From Purshia tridentata (lineage: Eukaryota; Streptophyta; Magnoliopsida; Rosales; Rosaceae): a DNA stretch of 64,000 bases. The stretch's first letter is position 1; each line of letters opens with the position of its first letter. A program made the position numbers and the translations under genes. The notes below the pieces were generated by a model that was given only the letters and a program-made list of their open reading frames with translations, searched no databases and was not told where the DNA came from. The stretch is from NCBI GenBank assembly GCA_003254885.1, contig QANT01004886.1, positions 62,001-126,000 on the forward strand, in the 5' to 3' direction. Shown here one piece after another: positions 1-18,110 of this stretch.

Positions 1-59
1 AAAGCAGCTAATTAGTGAAGCCATATATGAGACCTCAGACCTCCAAAAGCAAAGATATT

Positions 60-790
60 ATATACTACTGAATTGTTCCATCTCTAGAGNNNNNNNNNNN
101 NNNNNNNNNNNNNNNNNNNNNNNNNNNNNNNNNNNNNNNNNNNNNNNNNNNNNNNNNNNNNNNNNNNNNNNNNNNNNNNNNNNNNNNNNNNNNNNNNNNN
201 NNNNNNNNNNNNNNNNNNNNNNNNNNNNNNNNNNNNNNNNNNNNNNNNNNNNNNNNNNNNNAGAACAAGACTTGATGAACACCTAGAGAGTACAAGAGGA
301 ATCACCACTTCTTCAAGCTATGAACACCTTGAAGGAAACACCAAAAGAAATACTTCACTTCTCTCACACTCTCTCTTTCACTATACTCTCACTCCTCACT
401 TTGAGTGGTAGTTGGAATGCACTTAGCTTGATTGCTTCAATTGCTTGTATTAAATGCTTAGCTTCATCTCCTTTTATAGCTATGGTGAGAAGTTTCTAGC
501 TACTAGGAGAATTGATTAGTCTCTAGATATTTCCACAGTCAAAGCATCAAAATTCAAGATAAGTTGCACCAATATTCAACATTTGGCTGCCATCAAGAAT
601 TCTCTAGAACCAAGCCAGCCATTATGAATTAAAGATCATTCTAGATCTTCAATTAAGTCACTTGGATTAGATCCTTCTAGTAATCTCCCGTATGGACTGG
701 ACTTATCCCAACATAGAGCACCCAAAGACTAATAGAAGATAGACCACCTCAAGCTAATAAAACTGTTCTTTTCTATGATATATGATGTAT
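60..790 (-). repeat. Decayed second copy of the tetraspanin 3' end, split by the LTR
   Basis: The bases at 60-89 joined to 714-780 resemble 1370-1480, the last exon and 3' flank of the tetraspanin gene. The shared stretch includes an ATTGT(T/C)CCATCT block, TAGAGCACCCAA and CTAATAAA(A/G)CTGTTCTTTTCT. On the minus strand this copy still reads H-R-K-E-Q-F-Y-stop (stop 754-756), against H-R-K-E-Q-L-Y-stop at 1454-1456 in the working exon, a 700-bp offset. There is no usable splice acceptor in front of it, so it is probably not used. Confidence 0.75.
90..713 (-). mobile_element. LTR (probably solo) of an LTR retrotransposon, partly hidden by an N gap
   Basis: Read on the minus strand the element opens with TGTTGGGATAAGTCC at 713 and carries a TATA-like CTATAAAAGG near 470-480, as LTR promoters do. 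Its other end lies in the N gap (90-261). The five bases before the gap (TAGAG, 85-89) recur directly after the terminal CA (TAGAG, 714-718), as expected for a 5-bp target site duplication. No gag or pol reading frame is visible in the sequenced part, so a solo LTR is the simplest reading; an internal region wrongly sized by the gap cannot be excluded. The superfamily is not determined. Confidence 0.8.
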
Positions 791-1453
791 ATCAAGTTTT
801 CATTTGAATTGAGAATTGTGTATATATCTGCTATACATATCTATAGTCTCACACTTCGGTGTAGACATACAGAATACAAGTGATCATGCACTACTTTTTT
901 TATGCAGATCCAAATTTTATCACCGAAATCATTTGTTTGAAAAATACTGACAATTTTACTCAGCATATGGCCTTTCAGTCTTCAGTACTCAAACTATAAT
1001 AAAATATCAGTCCTTTATACATGCATATATACACAACCTTAGCACCATATATACACAACCTTAGCACAAGTATACTACAGAAGTAATATATGTGCAGCTA
1101 CGATTTTATTATGTGTATTTGCATACACATATACATCAGGCTTTTCTTCTCTACCTTCATACCAATGTCAAAAGGCAGTAGTCTATGGCAGAAAAGTAGA
1201 AAGAAAAAAATAGTGGCTGGGTATGATGTTTGAAATAAAAGTAAATCCATCTTTTTTCCTGGAAAATTAAAAGTAAATCCATATATCTTTGTACAAAAAA
1301 CAGCTAAACTAATAAACAAGTCATGTGCAAAAAGAAGGCGTTGAGACCTCCAATTCCCATGCATACACTGAAAAAACAACTAAATTGTCCCATCTTTAGA
1401 GCACCCAAGAACAAGATTGACAGTAGCTGATAGAAAAAAGAGTTCCAATTAAA
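791..1453. other. Intergenic, tetraspanin 3' flank
   Basis: AT-rich DNA downstream of the tetraspanin stop. It holds a short tandem repeat of about 21 bp (ATATACACAACCTTAGCACC-like, 1028-1068). The reading frames here are short and unlike known proteins. No other feature was seen. Confidence 0.6.
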
Positions 1454-3340
1454 CTAATAAAGCTGTTCTTTTCTGTGATGCCACCATCTCCACCTGCAAA
1501 AATAAAGCACCCAAAAAAGCATTGCTTAGCATTGAGAGAGAGAGAGAGAGAGAGATTGAAAGCTTTAACTGGGCCTGCATGCCTAAACACTTTAGACCAT
1601 GCTCTTACCAAGTTTCAGAATTACAGACCCTTTTCCAGCCCAACTTTGATGGTCAAATATTTCATTACTTTTTTACTTGGTAACTAAAGGCTCTTTTGGA
1701 AACTTGAACTTTGTCACAGTTTTCACATTTCTTTGTTATAATTTCCAAAAGCAAAAGGAACTAAAGGCCCAATTGTACATGAAACACATAATGTTTGTTA
1801 ATTCACTCACCAGTAGTAATCCCATCTGGGTCTGACTTTGCTCATCCGATTCTGACCATATGGGTAATCGGTTTCAGCTCTCTTTGTGTTTCGGAAAGCA
1901 CAGCACCCAATTGAATAGATCCCAATGAGGACCACAAGCATCACAATGTTTAGAACAGAGAGCTTGTGCCAGTCCCTTCTGATACTTTCAAGCACTCCGG
2001 CTTTGCATGAATCGCACTCGTAGCACAACAAAGTGGGGGAATTGTTCCACCTGTAGCAATCCGGGTCTTGACTCACAGTGGTTGCCATGTTGTAGTTGCA
2101 TAATGTTGGGGGCTTGCAACAACCAGACTGCATATATGCACCCAAATTAGTTAATATTTGCAAGCTAGTTTAATTTTGAATGAGCTAGTGATCTCAATTT
2201 GCACACCATGCAGGCATGCAGGCATGCATTTCATATGAAGTTTATCATGTTGTAAACAATAGTTGGTAAACTAAAGGCTATTTCTAATTTAGAATATGTG
2301 TATGGGAGGCAGGCTTGTATATATGGTTCATACGTCATAAAGAGGAAACATATTCATTACCTCTAAAGATCATAATGGTTCTCTTTGTATTTTTTAAATA
2401 TAAATAGTTTTATTGAATTATCTTTCTAATAAAAACCTAATTATGAAACTTTAAATCAAACATTAAATTTCAAAATGACGTTATTTTGAATATAAATACA
2501 ATATGATCATATCACCGACTATTAAAAGAATAGATGTTTGTATGGAAAGAACACAAATTAACATGAATAAAATCATATATACATAAATATAAGAAAAATA
2601 ATAATTGTGAGAAGGAAGTTTCTATCATCCTATCAATCAGACATTCACAATTCTTCTTATTCTTTATTAAAGAGTAAAAACTCTTGCAATTAGTGTTTAC
2701 AAAATGGGAGGAGAACAAAGTGCAAGAAGAAAAGCACTCCCACATGAAAACACCAAAAACTTGAATAGCTAGCAATTGTAAATCACCAAACAACTGAATA
2801 AATGCATGAAGAGCACACATATATATTAATTGTACATGTACTTACCTGTATGGGAGACATGTCCCTCTCAAGATAATCAAGAGGTGTCCAAAGAGCAAGC
2901 TTGGCACAAGTCTTGGACCCCAATATGCAACTCCTAATTTTGTTCCAATAATCAGGATGATCTCTAATCCTGTTCCTCAACCATGGTGAGTAGTCCTCAA
3001 GATGGTACTCCTTGTAAACCCTGCCAGGCACATCCACTCCACCCCCTTGGCTTGTGACCACAAACCCAAACACAGTCAAGGCCATTAGGGTCCCAATGAG
3101 GAACAACATGACCACCAAGTAGACCCAGAGAGCCCAGGCCACATTGAAGCAAGCCCCAATGAAGCCTGCAAGGGATATGATGAGCACCACAAAACCCACC
3201 ACCAAAAGTGGGGTTTGGAGGAAGCTCTCACAGGTGGTGGTGCTCCTTGCCATCCATAGGCCTCCCCCAATTATGGGTATGGAGGCTAAGAGTGTGAACA
3301 AGTTCAAGAAGCCAATCACTGTGTTGCTGAACCTATACAT
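1454..3340 (-). CDS. TET5/TET6-like: Tetraspanin, TET5/TET6 type (283 aa, 3 exons)
   Basis: Exons on the minus strand are 3340-2846, 2127-1811 and 1493-1454; phases agree and total 852 nt. Tetraspanins are four-pass membrane proteins that organise membrane microdomains and act in plant development and extracellular vesicles. The protein starts MYRFSNTVIGFLN and has hydrophobic segments near residues 8-28, 43-65, 70-92 and 222-242. The large extracellular loop carries the plant GCCK motif (167-170) and paired cysteines (CYECDSC). The C-terminal tail is basic and Trp-rich. An unspliced reading of exon 2 would stop at 1807, right after WDYYW. A GTGAGT donor at 1810 instead leads to a 40-nt last exon that adds WRWWHHRKEQLY, the tail typical of TET5/6 as I recall it. 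A (TC)n tract lies about 40 nt before that last acceptor. Subfamily assignment is from recalled similarity. Confidence 0.95.
1534..1555. repeat. (GA)n microsatellite in tetraspanin intron 2
   Basis: About eleven GA units. In the transcript it reads (TC)n and lies about 40 nt upstream of the last-exon acceptor (1494-1495), where it may add to the pyrimidine tract. Confidence 0.9.
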
Positions 3341-5824
3341 CTCTCTCTAGCTATCTGGGTGTGTGCGCTTGAATTGTGTGCTCTTCTTATTCAGCTTTGT
3401 TTCTCTTTAAACGGGTGGAAATTAATGCATTTGCTTTATTACTTTGTGTCTGGTACTGGATTAAAGCTTTCAAGAATTGATCAAAATGCTTATCCCCCTT
3501 TTCCTCTGTTTGCTTTCCCCCGTATTATATGGTATTCATTAACTTTATACATGATAATAACTAAATTATTAGCACTTGGGAATGACTAAAATGTCCTTGT
3601 TTGTGTATTGGGCTAGGCAGAGGCTGCTGGAATTAAATAGGTGGTGAATACTGAAGAGGAATCAGCTCATTTTATGCATAATGCATTGTCCAAGGCAAGA
3701 AAAGAATAAAAGGTATACATACGTTTGAGCAATTAGAGAGAATGTTGTTGATCAGTGAGAGTTGCTAGCTTTTGCTTTTTGGGTGATGCATGGACCCCAT
3801 TTGAGCTTCTTTTAAAGCATGATCAGCAGCAGGATTAGGCCATCTTTGGCTCACAGGAATATAGTATAAATATGTTTATGGCTCCTTGGCTTGCCTTCTT
3901 ATCTTTCAACCTTCGTAGTTTGTAGACTTCTAGACTTCTAGTTATTCAATTGATGTCTTTGTTTGATTCTCTTTACGGCTCCACTACACACACCAGTTTT
4001 CTTAATAGAAAAGTTTCCATTAACTTTCTAATATCCTTATTTTGGTAACGTCGATCAAATATATATATATATATATGTAATAATAATCAACCACCACTTG
4101 TATCATATTGACATGCATTGTCATTTCTTCTGACTCAGCCTATGAGTCTGTGAGTCTGTGTGACAGGTAAAGAAGCTATTCCTTCAAAAAATTAGTTCTT
4201 TTGAATGAGCTAAGAAGAGTAATTCTGTACGCTTTATACACAAAGATCTATCACAGATCAGAATTTCAGACCCTTGTGGAACAAGAATATATGCTCTTCT
4301 GCATTATATATAACATGCATGTATATATATCCAATTTCATACATTATGCATATTAACCATAAGGAAGGAATAAAAGATGAAAACAACATAAATAATTGGC
4401 CATTTGGCCCATTTCTGATTTTTCATTATGCACCCTCCAAACTATACATGCATATGTATATACTCTTGGATCACCAGCATGGTATGTAACATTGGCTCAC
4501 ATTCTTGAAGGAAAAACGAGGCCCGGCATTGAGCCATAAAACTAAACGCCCATTCCATTGGGGCCTCAACCAAACAGTAAATTAGAGCCCGACTAGCTTA
4601 TTGCTATTGGGCCACAGTTGATACCCTGATGAGAGAAGCTCATGTTTGCCGGCAACTCCGTAGTAACTCGAGGACCCACTAGCCCATAAATAAAATAAAT
4701 CTTAAAAAGAATTTAAAATAAGCTTCTTCTTCTTTATCTTTTTTTAATCTAGGAGAAGTGTGGATTCAAACTTAGGACCTCTTTATGGGAAGAAATATAA
4801 CTAAACTAAGACTAAATAAGCTTGTTTTAATATCTTAAAACCGTAAAACACTCCAGTTTATAGTTTAAATAACCATACTCTAAATCCATATTAAAATTAA
4901 AACAAGGTCAATTGGAGCTATATATTATTCCAACTATCTACTAGCTCCAAATTATCTTGATTTTCCTAGGGGACAAACTGATTGTGATTGCTTCAACATG
5001 ACCCTTCTTCATGATAATTCATAATAAATTCATGTTTTGAGAAAACAGAGATGAAGTAGAATTGTTGACTTATCTATGTTTTGACTAGTGTAAGTGCATT
5101 GATGGAAGCATGCACTCCTTTACGTATAGAAATTGTTTGTTTTTTAGAGCTAGCTGGAAGATTTTGACACTTTCTTGGATCGGAAGATAACAAGCATCCC
5201 ATCCGCCGTAAACTTTGGGCATTGCTTGGACCCTTAGAGAAGCACTTCTTCCAATTGTAATTATCCTACATGTCTTCTTTTTATATTATTATTACTTTTA
5301 TCTCATCATCATGGTACATGGTAATCATCATGTAATCATAAAACCCTTATCCAAAATGTCATACACATAAATGCTGGTCCATTACAATTTACAAGATGGT
5401 CAATAATACTTCAGAAATGTGAACATTTGCATTTCAACTTTGTGAAGAATATGTATATAATATCACAAACAGCACTACAACTACACTGATCATGAGTCAT
5501 GACAGAACCAGTTTCTCCAATTACCCTAAATCAAATCCCAATAAAGAATATATATTTGATAAAGAATCCATATATTATGTATAGAAGAATTCCAACTTTC
5601 AGTTTAACTGCTCATACTTTCCAGTGATTTCCTTGTAATAGATGATAGCGTGAGAGCAACTGCAGAAAAAAATTATAAAAAGACGCTGCTGCTCGGGGCA
5701 AGAATGGAGAGGCACTTGAGAGGAATGCTTCTCTTATTTTTTTCTTTTCCCAGCCCCTGTATATGAACAATGGTTACAACCTCAGATGATTGTGCCGCTT
5801 ATGTGTGAATAAGATTGAATGGCA
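3341..5824. other. Intergenic between tetraspanin promoter and SCPL 3' end
   Basis: It contains the tetraspanin 5' leader and promoter next to 3341, then AT-rich DNA with an (AT)n run near 4059-4076. The stretch at about 4680-4860 is AT-rich and looks repeat-derived but has no readable ends. The last few hundred bases are probably the SCPL 3' UTR. No coding region was supported. Confidence 0.6.
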
Positions 5825-12183
<6,359 letters not shown>

Positions 12184-12416
12184 AGGGCATGCTATTCCGA
12201 CCACCCTTCATTGCTAAATTGACCATTCTTAGGACATTCGACAATAGCCTACCGAAACGTTTGTATTATTTCAGTAAATTATTGTTGAATAATACAAATA
12301 TACAAAAGAATTCAGTAGTTGGCTACCGAAATAACATAAATATTTTAATAAATTATTGTCGAATGTCTTAAAAATAGTCAACTTAGCAATAGAAGATAGT
12401 CGGAAGAACCTGGACT
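12184..12416. mobile_element. MITE with long inverted repeats, possibly Mutator-like
   Basis: A 233-bp palindromic element. The first 60 bases or so (TTCCGACC, then TTGCTAA, then GGACATTCGACAATA) are mirrored at the right end (the reverse complement reads TTCCGACT, TTGCTAA, AGACATTCGACAATA). It is flanked by the 9-bp sequence TAAATTTAA at 12175-12183 and 12417-12425, which fits a Mutator-type target duplication. That 9-mer is itself palindromic and low in complexity, so family assignment is tentative. Confidence 0.75.
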
Positions 12417-15400
12417 TAAATTTAATGTTACACATAAAACGTGTAACAAATTTGGGGGCTTAAGGCCTTTGTATGATTGAATTGAAATTAGCAGGAGACG
12501 TAATTAATATATGTATCATATATATCTTTGGACCCAAGAAATATGATGGAAGCCATGTGGTGGACATAGACTTGGACTGTGTAGCAGAAGCTTGGTTTTG
12601 GGTCTCACTCCTTTACGCTTTAGCCGTAGTCCTGAGGTGGGCCATCATCAGTCATCCCATGGGCCCATTACCTTCTTTTAGGGGGATCAAATTGTATGTA
12701 GACTTCCCACTTCATGGGCCCACCCACCACCTTCCACTGAATAGAGAATGAGCACTCTATCGACCCCGGATATTCCCTCCCTCCTTCCTGAAAAAAAGTG
12801 TAAACAAAAGAAAGAAGCAAACTGCAAAAGGTCAATTTTTACATCGTGGAGGTGACCACTGGTGTAAAATTAAAGATGCAATTGACTTAAATGCCTAGTT
12901 GCTGTTATTCAAGTGACTGCTCAGTCACTAACTCCAAGACAGGCAAACCTCCTCCAAAACGATTATGAATCAAAATTACATATCATTTGAGTTCTCACCA
13001 AATTAGTAATCACGACTTAATGCTCTTTCAATTAGAGCCAATTATGAGATTTTGAGACCACAAATGAATTATGAATATGTGATTCTCTAATCTTCATGTA
13101 CATTTTTGTTTGGCCAAGTAAAATATCAATTTTATAATCTTTATGTATATTATTTACACCTAACATAGTATGTATATATAAACTCAAATCTGAAAAATAA
13201 AACAAAGGTTTAATTTAAATTGACCTTTCAACTCGTCCAAGTTGCACCCTAAGTCATTACAAGTTCAAATACAATGAGATTCTGTCCTTGTATTCTACTG
13301 CCTTTACACTGTAAAACTCATAAAACCGTTTAGTATTCTCTAAATAATCCACCTTTATAATTCTTTATAAGAAAATTTGACATGCTCCAAATCCAACTCA
13401 TTAATATTCAATGCTATAAATATTCTTTTCCAAAAGTTAAGCAATAACATTTGACTCATTGGGCAGCGGAGAAGCCCAAAATATGGTCGATGAATTTAGA
13501 CAACAACAAAAAGAGAAACTAAAATAGACTCAGCTTTTTTCCCATATTTTAATGTGATACTCTTTGACTGTGAAAGCAACAAACTATATTTCCTCTCTAT
13601 TTTGTCATTACCCCATAAGTGGTAGGAAAACATTTGTTTCACGGAATAAATTTATTGAAAATGTTGTTTTTTATTTTCATTTTGGTTGAATGACTATCAA
13701 TAATTCTCATTTAATTTAAGTGTTTAGAGATGTTGACAACAATAATTATGTAGCTCCATCGCAAAATTGTGATATAATATTATTAATTCACTTATATTAT
13801 AACATGCTGATTGATTAATAGCATTACGTGATATGTTATAGTCATATTGAAAATTTCCTATTATAAATTAGATCAAAGTCTCATTTGATTATATTTAAAT
13901 AATCAATATTTGTTAGTCATTGAAAAATGTTGAGTTTGAATGGGTTAGTCGAGAACCCATTTAATATTACTTTTTAGAAAGCTCTTCCACTTAGTAGTGT
14001 TTTGCTGAAAGTGCTTTTATTTAAAATCATATACAAGTTTTTATAAAAATTATAAATGCTTAACGCAAAAGCATTTGAAAATGCTTTATGAAGAAGTACA
14101 TATCAAATACTTCTAAAAAAATCACTTAAAAATACTTTTATAACCCACAAACAATTTTGTTTATTATATCAACACTATTAAAAACATTTTTACTAATTTG
14201 AAAAATTACTCACTCAAATATTTCATAATAGAATGTGATATAATGCAATTGAATTCCATTAAATTTGGGTAAAGCTCAAGTTGATAATTTGTTTATCCAA
14301 ATTCTACCCAAAGCCTTCTGTCTTTTCTTTTTTTGGTTGGTCTAATAAATCAACTCTCTAATTGGTTAGCCTAATATCGTCCCAAATTCTCAACCCGAAT
14401 TTACTAACCTGCATTGAAGTGTGCACAACATGTGTTTGGCTACCCAAACGAGTGTGCCAAATAGGTTAATATATGCATACGTGTGTTTGCACGTGTCGTG
14501 GCTGACATATGCATTATGTCATTTAGTGCTTTGACTCTGTCTCGATACAAACTCAACTAATGCCACTAGGCGGCAAAGTTTCCTTTTTTTTTTCCTGGAT
14601 AATGGCGCCAAAGTTATTGTTTTTGTACGAGTCCTTGTATTTCTATGTATATACCGAGAAGTCCTAATTTGATTGTCCATTTGATCACCTTTTTTTTATC
14701 TTTTTTTTTTTGGGTCCAGACATATGCTCACAAATAATGAAAGTAGGTGACCAAACTTATTTTGTGGATATTCATATAGATCATAGAGCAATCTAGTAGA
14801 CTATTAATCTATATAAGCGACCCACAATTTTGAAACTCATATATTTTTATTTCTTTCTTTTTAATTCGATATAAAGTAAGTTACATATTTATTCATACAT
14901 TCAAATTGATCATTTTTTTATACAATTATTACTTATAACTTGATATATATAGATAACTTCCACATTATGTAGAAGGGTTTTAAGTTAAAGTTTCATCTAG
15001 TGATGGTCTAATTTATAAAAGTAAGAGGTCTAGAGCTTTTTTATGTTTTCAGTCAAGGACCCAAAAAAGGCAGAAATTGTAATGTATATCTACTATATTT
15101 GGGAATGCCATTTATCTCCTTGTGTCGGCAAAATATTGAATAATTTTGTCAAAATTGGTAGGTATTGGATTGCGAAAAAAAAGAAAAGAAAAAAAAAAGC
15201 AGTAAATGGTAGGTAAGTCCAAAAAGGCTGCTATTATGAGTCTATGACTTTTGCATCTCCATAATAAACTTCAACCCTCTATTTCTCAAGCAGCAGCAAA
15301 CCCAACACCATGACCATGGCCAACAAACAACCCAAATCAAGCACAGACAGTAAGAAAATATTGATTCCCCTTTTCTGTATTTGGGTTTTTCCTGATCAAT

Positions 15401-15485
15401 TTGAGTTGTTTAGGATCAACCAGCTTGAAGCAGCCAAGTTAGCCAACAATTTTATAGCTTTGAACAAAGAAGGAAGATGAAGCTA
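12417..15485. other. Gene-poor AT-rich intergenic DNA
   Basis: No coding region was supported. At 14000-14150 there is an AT-rich block with AAAAGTGCTTTT-like inverted pieces that may be an old MITE, without readable ends. At 15310-15476 a short frame starting MTMANKQPKSS ends at a stop. It may belong to an unrecognised transcript that continues through the duplicated 147-bp segment. Confidence 0.45.
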
Positions 15486-16335
15486 GCCAGACCCAAAGCC
15501 ATTGCCTGCTGACAAAGAAAGTGCCCCTGCTGCTCTGGTGTGCTGGTGTGGTATACAAAACAGCAATTTTTTTGGCCACTAATTTGGAGAGAATAGCAGA
15601 AGAGAGAGGCTTTTGGAATTGCAAGATGGAGCNTTTGCAGCCACACTTTTTGACAAGAAGAGCTGCATGTTTTGACTAGAAGAAGAAAGCCATGTGAGGT
15701 GCCTTCGACAATTTGCAGCCACACCTTTTTGACAAGAAGAAAGCCATGTGAGGTGAGTTGTTGCAGCCACACCTTTTTGACTAGAAGAAAAAAAAAAAGG
15801 GCCATTTTTCTTTGGCTGGTGAGGGACTTTCGGCAACAAGTTGAAGAAGGAGATTTGTCTTCTTATTTCTTTCTCTTGTTCTTTGCAAGTAAGAGAGTGT
15901 ATTTATTGGGTGTATTTGGGACTATGGGTTTGTGTGAGAGTTTTCGTTTTGCCAACACTCTTTGTAAAACTCTCTATTGATTATAGTAGAATTTCGTTGT
16001 CTCCCAAGTGGATGTAGCTCAGTTACACTGACTGAGTGAACCACTATAAATCTTGGTGTCTCTTGTTAATTGGTGTTCTCTTTATCCCTCTGCTTTGATT
16101 ACTTCTGCCTCAAATCTATTGTTTCATTGGATAGTGTCTTTGACAATATATTTGTGATTGCCATATTGTTAATTGCTTCCGCACAACAGCCAGACCCAAA
16201 GCCATTGCCTGCTGACAAAGAAAGTGCCCCTGCTGCTCTGGTGTGCTGGTGTGGTATACAAAACAGCAATTTTTTTGGCCACTAATTTGGAGAGAATAGC
16301 AGAAGAGAGAGGCTTTTGGAATTGCAAGATGGAGC
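15486..16335. repeat. 147-bp exact direct repeats flanking an LTR fragment and a single N
   Basis: Bases 15486-15632 and 16189-16335 are the same 147 bp, both beginning GCCAGACCC and ending GATGGAGC. The left copy ends at the single N (15633). The right copy follows the terminal CA of an LTR. Past the repeat only the right copy continues into unique host sequence. This fits two contigs from the same locus placed in tandem. Confidence 0.85.
15634..16188 (+). mobile_element. Copia-type LTR, left end cut off at an assembly join
   Basis: The sequence ends in CA (16187-16188). Its tail has the layout common in Copia LTRs: TTATAGTAGAATT, then GTGGATGTAGCTCAG, then GAACCACTATAAATCTTG, followed by a T-rich end. 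The left part carries three imperfect copies, spaced about 45-75 bp, of TTGCAGCCACAC with TTTTTGAC and AGAAG. The TG start is not present because the piece begins at the N. No internal coding region follows, so it is a solo or truncated LTR. Strand is inferred from the position of the tail. Confidence 0.65.
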
Positions 16336-17600
16336 TTCCAAATGCCTTCTTTGTCAACTTCTCATAAGCCCACCTTTCTTTAAATGCTTTCATTGTGTGT
16401 ATATGTAGCTTGGATTCCAATTTTTTTTCTGGATTCTAATTCCTAGAGGTTTTGATAAGTTATCTCTTGCTTCATTGCGCTTAATGTTCTTCTACTTTTG
16501 AGAATAATGAACTCTTGGTGATTGCTCATAGATGAAAGTAAACAAGTGCATCTCTAGAACTAACAAATTAAGCCTGGTTCAAAATCATATAATGTTATTT
16601 TTTGTCCTTTTATAATCCAATTAAAATCAAGATGAGTATGAGTAATACTTTTGCAATTTCATCCTTCTAATGCATATGGAACATCAAAATCCCAAATTAC
16701 TAAATATTTATTATTCATATACCTTCTACACATCACGTCAGACTTTAGAGAAAAAAATAGTTGGGACTCACGATTACATAATAGGTTTCATGTGAATTTT
16801 GTATATGATGTATATTGATCAATTTCATATTTTATGTTATGTTGATCATATTTTTTGTGCATATATAAAATATCGAAAAAAGGATTTCACATAAAAAATG
16901 TGAGAGATGATTTATAAAGATTTAAGTTATTTAAGTTTTCTGGCCAAAAAAAAAAGTTATTTAAGTTAATTTTTTTTATTATCAATTAATTTTAAAATAA
17001 ATATATAAATTTCTTCAAATTATTTAGAATTTAACATCATCGCATTTATTTAAAAAGTGATTATAAATTTTAAGTTTCATATATAATTAAATTTGTTGTT
17101 ATCTATAATAGATAAATAATGAAATCCGTCTTATCGGATCTTTCTAAAATCAAAACCAAAATTTGTTTTTGTTTAGTAAGACAGAGAAGTCAACACGCAC
17201 AGAACTCAAATTTTAAACACCGTGCTCATCTGATTCACACAAGTTATTGGTGACACGAAAGTGCTGTCATTCTGGAGAATTCAGGGGTAAACTCGTCATT
17301 TACTGCAAAGAAAAACGCAGGCAACCACCGCCCTTTTCTCCCGTTAATAAGCCCAAAAATCAGGGGCATTTCGGGAATGACGGTGAGGGAACACAAAACA
17401 GGCGGGGGCCAAAGTGAAAAAGAAAAAGTTGATTGATGAGAGAAAAGGAAAGTAGAAACAAATTAGAAAAAGTAAAAGACAGATAAAAAAATAAAAAATA
17501 AAAAACGATTACATTAAAAAATAAAATCTATATATATTTTAAATTTTTTTTAATAACGGACGCGAAAAGAGATTTGATAGAATTTAATAGGGGGCGTTGA
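16336..17600. other. Intergenic and PWR promoter region
   Basis: AT-rich DNA without a supported gene. The stretch at 17260-17460 is less AT-rich. A CT-rich block at about 17610-17640 (CTCTCTCTC) probably marks the start of the PWR leader. Confidence 0.5.
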
Positions 17601-17796
17601 GATCCGGGATTCTAGTCTCTCTCTCAAGGCTCTCTTTGTCCCTTATCGGTTCACGGTTCTCACTTTCTCGGCCCACAGGAAGATTTTCTAGAGAGAGGAG
17701 GTAAAGGAAAATTTTCTACAGAGAAAGCGAAAGCCAGCCGAACGAAGTAAAGAGATAACGAAGAGCAAACCCTAGCAGAGAGAATATTTGTCCGCC

Positions 17797-18110
17797 ATGG
17801 CTCACTAGACTCCTTCTGGTGCTTTTATCTCGTCCTCGATCTGAGCTCGAAACCCTAGGGCAATCAATCGCGGCTGCGGCGCAGGTTTTTGGGGATTTTT
17901 TTCTTTTCTTTGTCGAAATCCCTAGATTTTGTGCGGTGGGCTTGGCTGCCTCTTGCGGTTTGGATAGGGACTTTTATGAGCTCTGGTTGGGCAAGGCGTG
18001 GACTTTATTGTGGGGCGTAGTAGGGCTTGGGGGAGATCTGTGCGGCGGTGGTTGGTGGTTAATTTAGGGTTTGGGAGGTGTGGCTGCCCATGCGATTGGG
18101 TTGTTTTTGA
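17797..18110 (+). promoter_or_regulatory. Three upstream ORFs in the PWR leader
   Basis: uORF1 is at 17797-17808 (ATG GCT CAC TAG, three residues) in a near-ideal GCCGCC-like context (GTCCGCCATGG). uORF2 is at 17976-18020 (14 residues). uORF3 is at 18090-18110 (six residues, MRLGCF), and its TGA shares a base with the main ATG (TGATG at 18108-18112). The main ATG at 18110 has a poor context (T at -3, C at +4). Together these suggest that translation of PWR is held down or relies on reinitiation. That is inference; the leader could also be spliced. An AAACCCTAG telo-box-like element is at 17767-17775. Confidence 0.6.

Noticed and set aside
90-261. Reading frames running through the N gap
   Set aside because: They are translations of undetermined bases and carry no information.
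15310-15476. Short ORF MTMANKQPKSS... as a gene next to the duplicated 147-bp segment
   Set aside because: It stops after about 55 codons, joins to no clear second exon, and lies at a disturbed assembly point.
15998-16048. GTGGATGTAGCTCAGTTACAC as a tRNA-like D-arm
   Set aside because: It has the LTR layout common to Copia elements and no anticodon or acceptor stem partner can be formed.
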